A DNA stretch of 64,000 bases from CAYOSF01 sp964406605. Its GTDB lineage: Bacteria; Chloroflexota; Dehalococcoidia; DSTF01; RBG-16-68-14. Of the stretch, positions 23,414 through 31,418 are shown piece by piece. Under the pieces are notes generated by a model. That model did no database searches and was not told the DNA's origin. It saw only the letters and a list, made by a program, of their open reading frames with translations. Positions within the stretch are counted from its first letter, which is position 1; each line of letters begins with the position of its first letter. The DNA lies in the NCBI GenBank assembly GCA_964406605.1, contig CAYOSF010000001.1, forward strand, positions 372,001-436,000. Reading direction: 5' to 3'. The position numbers and the translations under genes are program-made.

Positions 23414-24805
23414 TCACGAGGTCCCGCCCTCACTCTCGGAGATGAGGCTCGGGGCCGGAGAGATGCGGAAGCTGTGCGCCGGCCCGCCGCCGAGCGGCCA
23501 CGGCAGACTGATTGCCACCCCGTCGGGTCGCTGCTGCCAGGCAAAGACCGCGCCGGAGCCCAGCAGCTTCACCTTGGAGCCAGCGCCAAACTCAAGACCT
23601 TGGATGATGACGGGGTCGGATTGCGGCGTACCGAGCAGGATGGCGTAGACGGCATCCTCCTTCTGGGTGAATCGCACGTCGATGCCGTCGCTGGTCTTGC
23701 CGGCGGCGACGAGCCATGGGCGCGTATCATAGATCGCGTCGCCGTTGGCGCGCAGCCACCAGCCCAGGCTGGTCAGGCGCTCAGCTTGAAGCGAGGGGAT
23801 GGTGCCGTCGGCGGCCGGCCCGACGTTGAGGAGCAGGTTGCCGTTCTTGCTGACAACGTCGATCAGCATGCGCACCAGTTGGTCGCTCGCAAGGTACTCC
23901 TCGGCGGTCTCGTCCCGGTTGAAGCTGAAGGAGTTGCCTATTCCTCGGCAGGTCTCCCACTTCTCCTCCGTGATCTCCTCCAGCACCCTGTATTCTGGGG
24001 TGCGGAAGTCGCAGTGGATCGGATCGCCAGGACGGCGGCGCGTGCCAAAGCGATCGTTGACGACGCCGTCGGTCACGTGGTTGTAGTAGTGGGCCAGGAG
24101 GGCGGGCAGGTCCGAGGCTTCCGGGTAGCCGATGTCGTTCCAGAGGATAGACGGCTGGTACCGGTCGATGAGTTCGCGCCAGTGGGCATCGGCGTAGCGC
24201 ACGTAGTCGTCGCCCTGCGGAGTCGCCTCGGCCATGTCTTCGGCGGTCACGATGGGCAGCCCATGGAAGGTCCAGTCGATGCCCCCGGAATAGTAGAAGC
24301 CCATCCGCATCCCATGCGCGCGGACGGCGCTCGTGAGCAGCCCGACGAGGTCTCGGTCGGATTGATGGCCGTGCCTGAAGGGGTTCGGGTGGGCGCTTGG
24401 CCAGAGCAAGAAGCCGTCGTGGTGCTTCGTCGTCAGCACGACATAGCGCGCCCCTGCGAGCTCGAACAGTGATGCCCACTCCTCCGCTTCCCAGCCTCGA
24501 CTGGCTTCCTTGAACATGGGCACGAAATCGTAGTAGGAGAACGCTTCGCCGTAGGTCCGGCGGTGGAACTCGCTTGTGGGGCTTCCCTCTATCGAGAGCG
24601 TGTTCTGGTACCACTCGGCGTACGGGTTGTACTTGGCAAGCTCCCCTCGCCTTGCCACCTCCTGCAACTGACCGCTCCTGGGGGCCCAGGCGGGAACGGA
24701 GTAGGGACCCCAGTGGATGAAGATGCCGAACTTGGCGTCGTGGAACCACCGGGGCGCGACGTGCTGCCGAACGGACTCCAGCGTCGGCTCAAAGCGAGTT
24801 GCCAT
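23414..24805 (-). CDS. Alpha-L-fucosidase (GH29), no signal peptide
   Basis: A 463-residue GH29 glycosidase that releases terminal L-fucose. Hallmarks are FHDAKFGIFIHWGPYSVPAW near residue 20, YVVLTTKHHDGFLLWPS near 118 and SILWNDIGYPE with the probable nucleophile Asp. The C-terminal beta-sandwich is shortened relative to larger family members. No signal peptide is present, so it acts in the cytosol on imported oligosaccharides. It is the first glycosidase of a sugar-utilisation region that continues with a carbohydrate kinase and dehydrogenases on the same strand. Confidence 0.9.
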   Translation of the reverse strand: MATRFEPTLESVRQHVAPRWFHDAKFGIFIHWGPYSVPAWAPRSGQLQEVARRGELAKYNPYAEWYQNTLSIEGSPTSEFHRRTYGEAFSYYDFVPMFKEASRGWEAEEWASLFELAGARYVVLTTKHHDGFLLWPSAHPNPFRHGHQSDRDLVGLLTSAVRAHGMRMGFYYSGGIDWTFHGLPIVTAEDMAEATPQGDDYVRYADAHWRELIDRYQPSILWNDIGYPEASDLPALLAHYYNHVTDGVVNDRFGTRRRPGDPIHCDFRTPEYRVLEEITEEKWETCRGIGNSFSFNRDETAEEYLASDQLVRMLIDVVSKNGNLLLNVGPAADGTIPSLQAERLTSLGWWLRANGDAIYDTRPWLVAAGKTSDGIDVRFTQKEDAVYAILLGTPQSDPVIIQGLEFGAGSKVKLLGSGAVFAWQQRPDGVAISLPWPLGGGPAHSFRISPAPSLISESEGGTS

Positions 24806-24897
24806 GCCAACCCTGCCTACCCAAGAGAAGCTTCCACCTTGTCCTCACACTACCGCATCCGAAAGGGACACAGCTCGACAACACGCAGGTGTCGCCC

Positions 24898-26511
24898 TCA
24901 CTGACCGGGTGCCGGCGGTGCTCCCTGGAGGACCAGGTCCAGTGCTGTTCCCCCGTGGCTGTTGAGCGCCTCGAACACGGGGCGGTTCTGCTCGAATGCC
25001 GCGATGAACTGCTCGTGCAGGTGGTCGTAGACCTCGCGCGTCTGGGCGCGGGGTTCGTAGGAGCGCTTCACTCCGCAGACCTTGTCGAAATCGTCCCAGC
25101 CTGCGAGGCCGAGGCGCTCGAACGCCAGGAAGGCGGTGGCGCGGTTGATCACGTGGCGGCCGTCCTCGAGCTGCAGCACGGGGCGGTTCATGATGTCCGC
25201 CAGGATCTGGGACCACTCGTCGGAGAGTGCGGCGCCGCCTGCGAACCGGAGTTCGTCGAACTCCTGCGACGCAAAGCGCTCGACGGCGGGGAGCAGCCAG
25301 CGCAGGCTGAACGCGGTGCCTTCCAGAATCGCTCGGACCATGCAGGCGCGCGTTGTGCCGAGGGAGAGATTGAGGAAACCGCCGCGCACCTTTGGGTTGG
25401 CGGAGGGCGATTGTGAGCCGGTGAGCCAGGGGAGGAAGAGGAGGTTCCCGCTTCCGGGCGGCGCTTCTCGGACGATCTCCTCGATCCGCCCGAAGACATC
25501 CTCGCTCGAGTGATCGGCGAGGGCGTCGGTGGCGAAGACGACGTTGCGAAGGAAATGCTCCAGCGCCTTCGCGCCGAGCCCGTTCTCCGCCAGTGCCAGG
25601 TAGCGGTCTGGAATCGGGCTGGGCGTGCTCACGATCTCGTTCTGGACATCGGTCGCCTTGGAGCCGACGTGGGCGAGGACCTGGCTCGTCGTCCCGATAT
25701 TGATCCCTCCGCGGCTTGTCTCGAACGTGCCGGTTCCCACGGCGACCGCTTGGGTGTCGGTTACCCCTGAGAACACCGGCGTACCCGGGGCAAGCCCAAG
25801 ATCCTCAGCGACCTCATCGCGAACCGGGCCGAGGGATGACAGGACCGGCACCAACTCCGGGAGCTTGTCACGATCGACCCCCGACATGGCGATGAGATCG
25901 TCGTCGTAGCGCAGGGAGCCCAGGTCACGGTTGTCCGTGAGCAGCATCATGAACGCGGTGCAGGCGTTTGCCACGCAGGCGCCCGACAGGCGCGCCGTCA
26001 CGAAGTCGGCGGGCTCAAGAAACCTGTGCGTGCGCTCGTAGACCGCGGGCCGCTCGCGCTGAACCCACATCATATGCGAGAGGGAGTCGTTGCCGGAAGG
26101 CAGCGGGATCACGCCGTGGACGTCAAGCCACTTGAGGAGGGCGTCTGGATGCTTCTGATAGATCTCCTGAGCATACGGAGCACCGCGGCCGTCCATCCAC
26201 AGGATCAGGTTCATGGTGGGCTGCCCGTCCGGGCCGACCGGTACGACCGAGGAGAACTGGCTTGCGACGCTCACCCCGACGATCTGTTCGGCGGGCCGTT
26301 TCGCCTCCTCGATCACCTGCCTGACCGCGCTCCGGATGGCGCTCCAGATCTCCTCGGGGTCCTGCTCCGCGCCGTCGGGCGGGATCAGGTGGGTCTGGAC
26401 GGAGCCAGCCGCGGACGTCGCGATCTCCCCGGTGAGGCTGACAAGGGCGACCTTGGGTCCGCTCGTGCCCAGATCGATCGACAGGGCGTACGCTGCTGCC
26501 GTTGGTGCCAT
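24898..26511 (-). CDS. FGGY-family carbohydrate kinase (xylulokinase-like)
   Basis: A 537-residue FGGY kinase with the N-terminal ATP-site motif ALSIDLGTSGPKVALVSLTG, a conserved WMDGRG near residue 108, catalytic-Asp motif GVTDTQAVAVGTG near 243, and the C-terminal FAGGAALSDEWSQILADIMNRPV signature. It phosphorylates a ketose or polyol using ATP in the cytosol. The exact sugar (xylulose, fuculose, rhamnulose or other) is not readable. GGAGG lies before the ATG. Its place between a fucosidase and dehydrogenases suggests a role after deoxy-sugar oxidation or isomerisation. Confidence 0.88.
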   Translation of the reverse strand: MAPTAAAYALSIDLGTSGPKVALVSLTGEIATSAAGSVQTHLIPPDGAEQDPEEIWSAIRSAVRQVIEEAKRPAEQIVGVSVASQFSSVVPVGPDGQPTMNLILWMDGRGAPYAQEIYQKHPDALLKWLDVHGVIPLPSGNDSLSHMMWVQRERPAVYERTHRFLEPADFVTARLSGACVANACTAFMMLLTDNRDLGSLRYDDDLIAMSGVDRDKLPELVPVLSSLGPVRDEVAEDLGLAPGTPVFSGVTDTQAVAVGTGTFETSRGGINIGTTSQVLAHVGSKATDVQNEIVSTPSPIPDRYLALAENGLGAKALEHFLRNVVFATDALADHSSEDVFGRIEEIVREAPPGSGNLLFLPWLTGSQSPSANPKVRGGFLNLSLGTTRACMVRAILEGTAFSLRWLLPAVERFASQEFDELRFAGGAALSDEWSQILADIMNRPVLQLEDGRHVINRATAFLAFERLGLAGWDDFDKVCGVKRSYEPRAQTREVYDHLHEQFIAAFEQNRPVFEALNSHGGTALDLVLQGAPPAPGQ

Positions 26512-26630
26512 GGCTGGCTGTACCTCCGTTCCCGGCTGTGGGCTGGCCGACAGGACAAGAGTAGCAGGGGCGAACGGTCACGCCAACCGGAGTCCTCCCC
26601 GTCCGGGCCTGGCGCCGCCCGGCGCCCTGC

Positions 26631-27695
26631 CTAGAACGAGATGATGGTTCTTGCTACCTCCCCGGCCTTCATGGCAGCGAAGGCGTCGTTGATGCCTTCC
26701 AGTGGATAGGTTCGCGTGATCAGCTCGTCCAGCTTCAACCTGCCGTTCATGTAGAGCTCGACGAAGCGCGGTATGTCCACGCGCGGCCGTATGGAGCCAT
26801 ACGTGCATCCTCTGAGCACCTTCTCGCGCAGCAGACCGCGCGTATCGATGCTGGTCTTCGAACCGAATGGGGACAGCCCCACCATGATCGCCTCGCCGCC
26901 CTCGCGCACCATGTCGAACGCCTGGCTGACCGCCTCCGGGCTGCCGATGACCTCGAAGGCGTAGTCCGCGCCGCCGCCGGTGAGGTCGCGCACGGCCTCC
27001 ACCGGGTCTTGGTTGGCGGCGTTGACCGAGTGGGTGGCACCGAATTGCCCGGCCAGCTTCAGCTTCTGGTCGATGATGTCGACGGCGATGATGGGGTCGG
27101 CCGCGGCGAGAGCCGCGCCCTGGACGACGTTAAGCCCTACGCCGCCCAGGCCGATGACGGCGACGCTGCTGCCTGCCTGGACCTGGGCGGTGTTGAGGAC
27201 GGCGCCGACCCCGGTCGCGATGGCACAGCCCATGATGCCGAGTTTTTCGAGTGGGGCGTCCTCCCGGATCTTCACGACGCCGCTTTCGGGTGCGACCATT
27301 CGCTCGGCGAAGGAAGAGACGGAGATGAACACGTTGATGCGGCGGTCGCCCTTGTGAAGATGGTCGTCCGCATGCCGCCCCTCGGTGCAGAGGACGGGGC
27401 GGCCCTCCTGGCAGAAGCGGCAGGCGCCGCAAAACGGTATGAAATTCATGATCACGTGGTCACCCGGCTGGACGTAGGTCACGCCCTTGCCCACCTTCTC
27501 CACGATGCCTGCCGCCTCGTGTCCGAGGACGATGGGTAGGTCGCTGGGCCAGAGACCCTCGATCTGGTGGAGATCGCTGTGGCAGACACCGCTGGACACG
27601 GTCTTGACCATGACCTGACCGGGCCCGGGATCATCGATCTCGATCTCCTCGATCACCAGTGGCTTGTTGATCTCGTACAGGACGGCGGCTTTCAT
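26631..27695 (-). CDS. Zinc-dependent alcohol dehydrogenase, paralog 1
   Basis: A 354-residue medium-chain dehydrogenase. SSGVCHSDLHQIEG holds the catalytic zinc Cys, GHEAAGIVEKVG contains the His/Glu pair, and CGACRFCQEGRPVLC the four structural-zinc Cys. VIGLGGVGLNVVQGAALAAADPIIAVD is the NAD-binding fold. It oxidises an alcohol or polyol. It is very similar over its full length to the gene at 28886-29947 (about three quarters identical by eye), from which it is separated by an enolase-superfamily gene. That indicates a local duplication followed by divergence. The substrate probably relates to acid-sugar or polyol catabolism. Confidence 0.9.
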   Translation of the reverse strand: MKAAVLYEINKPLVIEEIEIDDPGPGQVMVKTVSSGVCHSDLHQIEGLWPSDLPIVLGHEAAGIVEKVGKGVTYVQPGDHVIMNFIPFCGACRFCQEGRPVLCTEGRHADDHLHKGDRRINVFISVSSFAERMVAPESGVVKIREDAPLEKLGIMGCAIATGVGAVLNTAQVQAGSSVAVIGLGGVGLNVVQGAALAAADPIIAVDIIDQKLKLAGQFGATHSVNAANQDPVEAVRDLTGGGADYAFEVIGSPEAVSQAFDMVREGGEAIMVGLSPFGSKTSIDTRGLLREKVLRGCTYGSIRPRVDIPRFVELYMNGRLKLDELITRTYPLEGINDAFAAMKAGEVARTIISF

Positions 27696-27738
27696 GAGGA
27701 CGTTCCTTCTCGTGTGGTGGAGTGTGAGCTTGGTGGGC

Positions 27739-28845
27739 CTATGGTGCTTTCAACAGATCCGGATTCACGTCGACGCCCAGCCCGGGAGCCTGCGGCAGCA
27801 AGATGTCCCCGCTGGAGTCGGGAAGGAGCGGTTCAGCCAGGAGCGTTTGGAAGACCTGCGCCGAGTATGCGGGCGGCTCATGGAAGATCTCCACGTAGGG
27901 CATGTTTGGCGCCGAGGCGCAGAGGTGGAGGTGGGCGAGGAAGCCAAGACCATCCATGCCGTGATGCGGAACGACCAGTTTGTGGTGCATCTCGGCCAGC
28001 CCGACAATCTTCCTCATCTGTGAGACGGGCTCCGTGTTGTGCACCTCCGGCTGAATGATGTCGTAGACGTCGCGCTCGATCATCCAGCGGAACTCGTGCA
28101 GACCGCGGTTGTTTTCCCCACCTGCGATCGGGACCTCGACCGCCTGGCAGAGCCGGGCGAGCCCCTCCCAGTCGTAGCGGTCCAGAGGCTCCTCCAGCCA
28201 GCGGACACCAAGCCTCTGCAGCTCTCGTGCGGTGTCGAGGGCGCGCTGGAAGTCCCAGAAGGGGCCCGGCTTGGGCTGGACTGTGCCGGGGCTCTGGGCT
28301 TGGTTCGCGTCGACCATGATCTCCATCCGGTCGCCCACGGCCTCACGGACCTTCTCCACCTGGCGGACGTCTTCCTCGATAGTCTGGCCATGGATGCGCA
28401 GTTTGATGGCTCGCCAGCCTTCTTCGTAGCGCTGTAGCGCGTCCTCCGCCCGCCGGTCGCCGCTGCGCACCTCCATGCAACTGGAGTAGGCGCGGACGCG
28501 GTCTCTGTGACCGCCCCAGAGCTTGTAGAGGGGCTGCCCACAGGCCTTCCCGATGATGTCCCATAGCGCGATCTCCAGGACCCAGGCTCCTCCCGCGTCC
28601 CGCAGCACGCGGACGTTGCGCTCGATGGCGAATGGGTCGGCGTCCAGCAGGTAGGGCGTGATGTGCTCCCGCAACAGGCGCTCGTCGACCGGTGGACCGT
28701 AGCCCGTGATCCCCTCGTCCGTCGAGATCTCAACGAACGATGCCTGGACGCTGGTCCAGGTGCTGCCGGGTGCCCAAGCGGGAGCAATGGAGCCGTTGAG
28801 CGGGATGTCGGGAAGAGAATGAAGCCTGATGTCGCGGATCTTCAT
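27739..28845 (-). CDS. Enolase-superfamily dehydratase (mandelate racemase subgroup)
   Basis: A 368-residue member of the mandelate-racemase/muconate-lactonising superfamily. Metal ligands are Asp in VDANQ, Glu in EEPLD and Glu in GGENN. AIKLRIHG is a K-x-R version of the usual K-x-K catalytic motif. DIIQPEVHN and VPHHGMDG provide an Asp/His dyad as in mandelate racemase. Such enzymes dehydrate acid sugars to 2-keto-3-deoxy acids. GAGGAGCACCC precedes the ATG. The gene is sandwiched between two paralogous alcohol dehydrogenases, which suggests a combined oxidation-dehydration route for a sugar such as fucose or rhamnose. Substrate inference only. Confidence 0.88.
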   Translation of the reverse strand: MKIRDIRLHSLPDIPLNGSIAPAWAPGSTWTSVQASFVEISTDEGITGYGPPVDERLLREHITPYLLDADPFAIERNVRVLRDAGGAWVLEIALWDIIGKACGQPLYKLWGGHRDRVRAYSSCMEVRSGDRRAEDALQRYEEGWRAIKLRIHGQTIEEDVRQVEKVREAVGDRMEIMVDANQAQSPGTVQPKPGPFWDFQRALDTARELQRLGVRWLEEPLDRYDWEGLARLCQAVEVPIAGGENNRGLHEFRWMIERDVYDIIQPEVHNTEPVSQMRKIVGLAEMHHKLVVPHHGMDGLGFLAHLHLCASAPNMPYVEIFHEPPAYSAQVFQTLLAEPLLPDSSGDILLPQAPGLGVDVNPDLLKAP

Positions 28846-28885
28846 CGTGGGTGCTCCTCAGGAACGTGCTCTGGTGAGTGCGATC

Positions 28886-29947
28886 CTAGAATGTGATGAC
28901 GCTACGGGCTACCTCTCCCGCCTTCATGGTGGCGAAGGCGTCGTTGATGTCATCCAGGCGATAGGTGCGCGTGATCAGTTCGTCCAGCTTGAGCTTGCCA
29001 CGCATGTACAGATCGACGAAGCGCGGTATGTCCACCCTGGGCCGGATGGATCCATACACGCACCCTCTCAGTACCTTCTGGCTGTGCAGGTCACGCGCGT
29101 TGATGCTCGCCTTCGCACCAACGGCCGCGACGCCGAGCACGACGGCCTGGCCCGCCATGTGCACCATGTCCAAGGCCTGGCTGATGGCCTCCGGACTGCC
29201 GATGACCTCGAACGAGTGGTCGGCGCCGCCGCCGGTGAGGTCGCGGACGGCCTCCACCGGGTCTTCCTTGGCGGCATTGACGAAATGGGTGGCGCCGAGC
29301 TGCTCGGCCAGCTTCAGCTTGTGATCCAAGACATCGATGGCGATGATGGGGTCGGCCGCCGCCAGCGCCGCGCCCTGGACGACGTTGAGCCCGACGCCAC
29401 CGAGGCCGATGACGGCAACGCTGCTGCCCGCCTGGACCCTGGCGGCGTTGAGGACGGCGCCGACGCCTGTCGCCACGGCACAGCCCATGATGCTGAGCTT
29501 GTCCAGCGGGGCATCTTCTCGGACCTTTACCACGCCGCTCTGGTGGGCGACCATTCGCTCCGCGAAGGCCGCCGTGCCGAAGGCGTTGAGGCGCTGGTCG
29601 CCCCTGTGCAGGTGGTCCGCCGCGCCACGTGCCCCGGTGCACAGGACGGGTTGCCCCATCTGGCAGAAGCGGCAGGCGCCGCAGAACGGTCTGAAGTTCA
29701 TGATGACGTGGTCGCCCGGCTGGACGTAGCTCACGCCCTCGCCAACCTTCTCCACGATGCCTGCTGCCTCGTGACCGAGCACCGCCGGGAGCCCAGTGGG
29801 CGTGCGTCCCTCGATGCGGTGCAGATCGCTGTGGCAGACGCCGACCGCGGCAGTGCTCACCATGACCTGTTCGGGCCCGGGGCCATCGATGTCGATCTCC
29901 TCGACCACCAGAGGTCCATTGAGTTGGTAGAGAACGGCGGCTCTCAT
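28886..29947 (-). CDS. Zinc-dependent alcohol dehydrogenase, paralog 2
   Basis: A 353-residue zinc dehydrogenase nearly collinear with the one at 26631-27695. It shares VGVCHSDLHRIEG, GHEAAGIVEKVGEG, CGACRFCQMGQPVLC and IGLGGVGLNVVQGAAL. Differences cluster in the substrate side (for example SSFAERMVAPES versus AAFAERMVAHQS) and in the C-terminal half (VGLSPFGSKTS versus LGVAAVGAKAS), so the two may have different substrates. I chose the second Met (29947) because AAGGAGTCCCGC lies immediately before it. It lies upstream of the enolase-superfamily gene in the same operon-like run. Confidence 0.9.
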   Translation of the reverse strand: MRAAVLYQLNGPLVVEEIDIDGPGPEQVMVSTAAVGVCHSDLHRIEGRTPTGLPAVLGHEAAGIVEKVGEGVSYVQPGDHVIMNFRPFCGACRFCQMGQPVLCTGARGAADHLHRGDQRLNAFGTAAFAERMVAHQSGVVKVREDAPLDKLSIMGCAVATGVGAVLNAARVQAGSSVAVIGLGGVGLNVVQGAALAAADPIIAIDVLDHKLKLAEQLGATHFVNAAKEDPVEAVRDLTGGGADHSFEVIGSPEAISQALDMVHMAGQAVVLGVAAVGAKASINARDLHSQKVLRGCVYGSIRPRVDIPRFVDLYMRGKLKLDELITRTYRLDDINDAFATMKAGEVARSVITF

Positions 29948-30000
29948 GCGGGACTCCTTGCGAGACAAGGTCGGCCTTCAGGCTTGGTGCGCCGGCATCG

Positions 30001-31155
30001 CTAGGGCTCGATGACCACCTTCATGCTGTCCGGCTCCATGGACTTGAGCAAGGCGGTCTCGGCTTCGGCCAGCGGGTACCGGTGGGTGATGATCCGTTCA
30101 AACGGGAACTGCCGCTGGTATTTCTGCAGCAGGCGCAGACTGGATGCGTACTCTGTGTATGGGTGGTTGGTCAGCCCGATGATGCGCGCGTTGCGGGCGA
30201 CCACGTGGCGGTGGACGTTCAATTGGACATCGCCCGTATCGACGAAGTTGCCAAGCTCGAGATACGTACCGCCCTTGCGCAGCATCTCCAGCCCCTCTGT
30301 CAGGCTGTCGGGCGAGTCGGTGCAGCCGACGACCATGTCGGCACCGCGTCCGTCCGTCAGATCGAGCACGCAGGCGACTCGCTCCTCCGGCGTCGTTGTG
30401 CGCGCGTTCAGCGTGAGGTCCGCGGAGAACTGGCCGGCCATCTCCAGACGAAAGTCGGATAGGTCGAACGCCACGACCTGCGCCGCGCCGAGCATGCGGG
30501 CCTTGATCAGGCAGCAGAGGCCCAGGGGGCCGACGCCGATGATGGCCACTGTGTCGCCCGCGCCGACCCCGGCGGTGGGAAGAGAGGTGATCTGAGCGGC
30601 CTGGTCCAGCGCGAAGGCGACTGCGAACGGTTCCGCCAGCACTGCCAGCTCCGGGGGGATGTCCTCCGGCACCTTGTAGACGAAGGTCTCGGGCAGGATG
30701 TACATGTACTCGGCCCATCCGCCGAAGAGGGAGGGGGGTTCGGAGGTGGAGAAGGCGTTACCGTAGCCCCGCACGTCGTCGCACCACGGGTAGCCGTGCG
30801 CGTGGCGGCAGTACCAGCAGCGGCCGCAAACGACGTCCGGACACATCACCACGCGGTCCCCCTCTTTGAGTTCGCGGCCGTAGAACTCGAGGCGCGATCG
30901 GGCCTCCCTGCTCAACTCGGCGACGACGCCGACGTTCTCGTGGCCGGGGATGATGGGGAACGGGGTGTCCCTTTCAGCCTTTGTGCCGGCGTACTGCTTG
31001 GTCTCTCCCCGATACGTGTGCTTGTCCGTGCCGCAGACGCCGGACAGCTCCATCTTCATCAGCATGGCGCCGGCCGCCGGGCTGGGGTAGGGGAACTCCC
31101 GGACCTCGATGGCGCCGGGAGCGGTCATCACGGCGGCTCGAACGAGGTCTGGCAC
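30001..31155 (-). CDS. Zinc-dependent dehydrogenase (threonine/sorbitol-dehydrogenase-like)
   Basis: A 384-residue medium-chain dehydrogenase of a different subgroup from the two paralogs. SGVCGTDKHTYRGE and PGHENVGVV mark the catalytic zinc site, CGRCWYCRHAHGYPWC the structural zinc, and IIGVGPLGLCCLIKARMLGA the NAD fold. It has an additional insertion at about residues 78-95 (SREARSRLEFYGRELKEGDRV). The GTG start at 31155 has GGAGGAAGCA upstream. It is the first gene of the minus-strand dehydrogenase run and diverges from the rhamnosidase gene with a 263-base gap. The substrate is unknown, probably a sugar or polyol. Confidence 0.88.
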   Translation of the reverse strand: MPDLVRAAVMTAPGAIEVREFPYPSPAAGAMLMKMELSGVCGTDKHTYRGETKQYAGTKAERDTPFPIIPGHENVGVVAELSREARSRLEFYGRELKEGDRVVMCPDVVCGRCWYCRHAHGYPWCDDVRGYGNAFSTSEPPSLFGGWAEYMYILPETFVYKVPEDIPPELAVLAEPFAVAFALDQAAQITSLPTAGVGAGDTVAIIGVGPLGLCCLIKARMLGAAQVVAFDLSDFRLEMAGQFSADLTLNARTTTPEERVACVLDLTDGRGADMVVGCTDSPDSLTEGLEMLRKGGTYLELGNFVDTGDVQLNVHRHVVARNARIIGLTNHPYTEYASSLRLLQKYQRQFPFERIITHRYPLAEAETALLKSMEPDSMKVVIEP

Positions 31156-31418
31156 TGCTTCCTCCTGCTTGTTTCCACACGAATCCGATAGCCAGAATGT
31201 ACCTTGCCGGTCTCTCTGTTGCCAGCGCCGGCCTCGTGCGCACCTGAAGGCGGGCTACCTGCAGAGAGCGGACGGCCGCTGCTGCTGTCTCCGCGCGGCG
31301 TGGCAGTGCGCCGTGTGGTACCGTTTGACGGAGTTCGTACGAGGGTCGGTTGGGCCGGCCGAGACCGCATCGTGTTGAGTGCGTCTCGCGCCGTACGACA
31401 GGAGGGAGGATTGGGATC

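Noticed and set aside
26631..29947. Duplicate dehydrogenase genes as an assembly artefact
   Set aside because: The two copies differ throughout at nucleotide and protein level and are separated by a unique gene.
31321..31410. TTGACG at 31325-31330 as a promoter for the rhamnosidase gene
   Set aside because: No acceptable -10 hexamer at 16-18 bases downstream.
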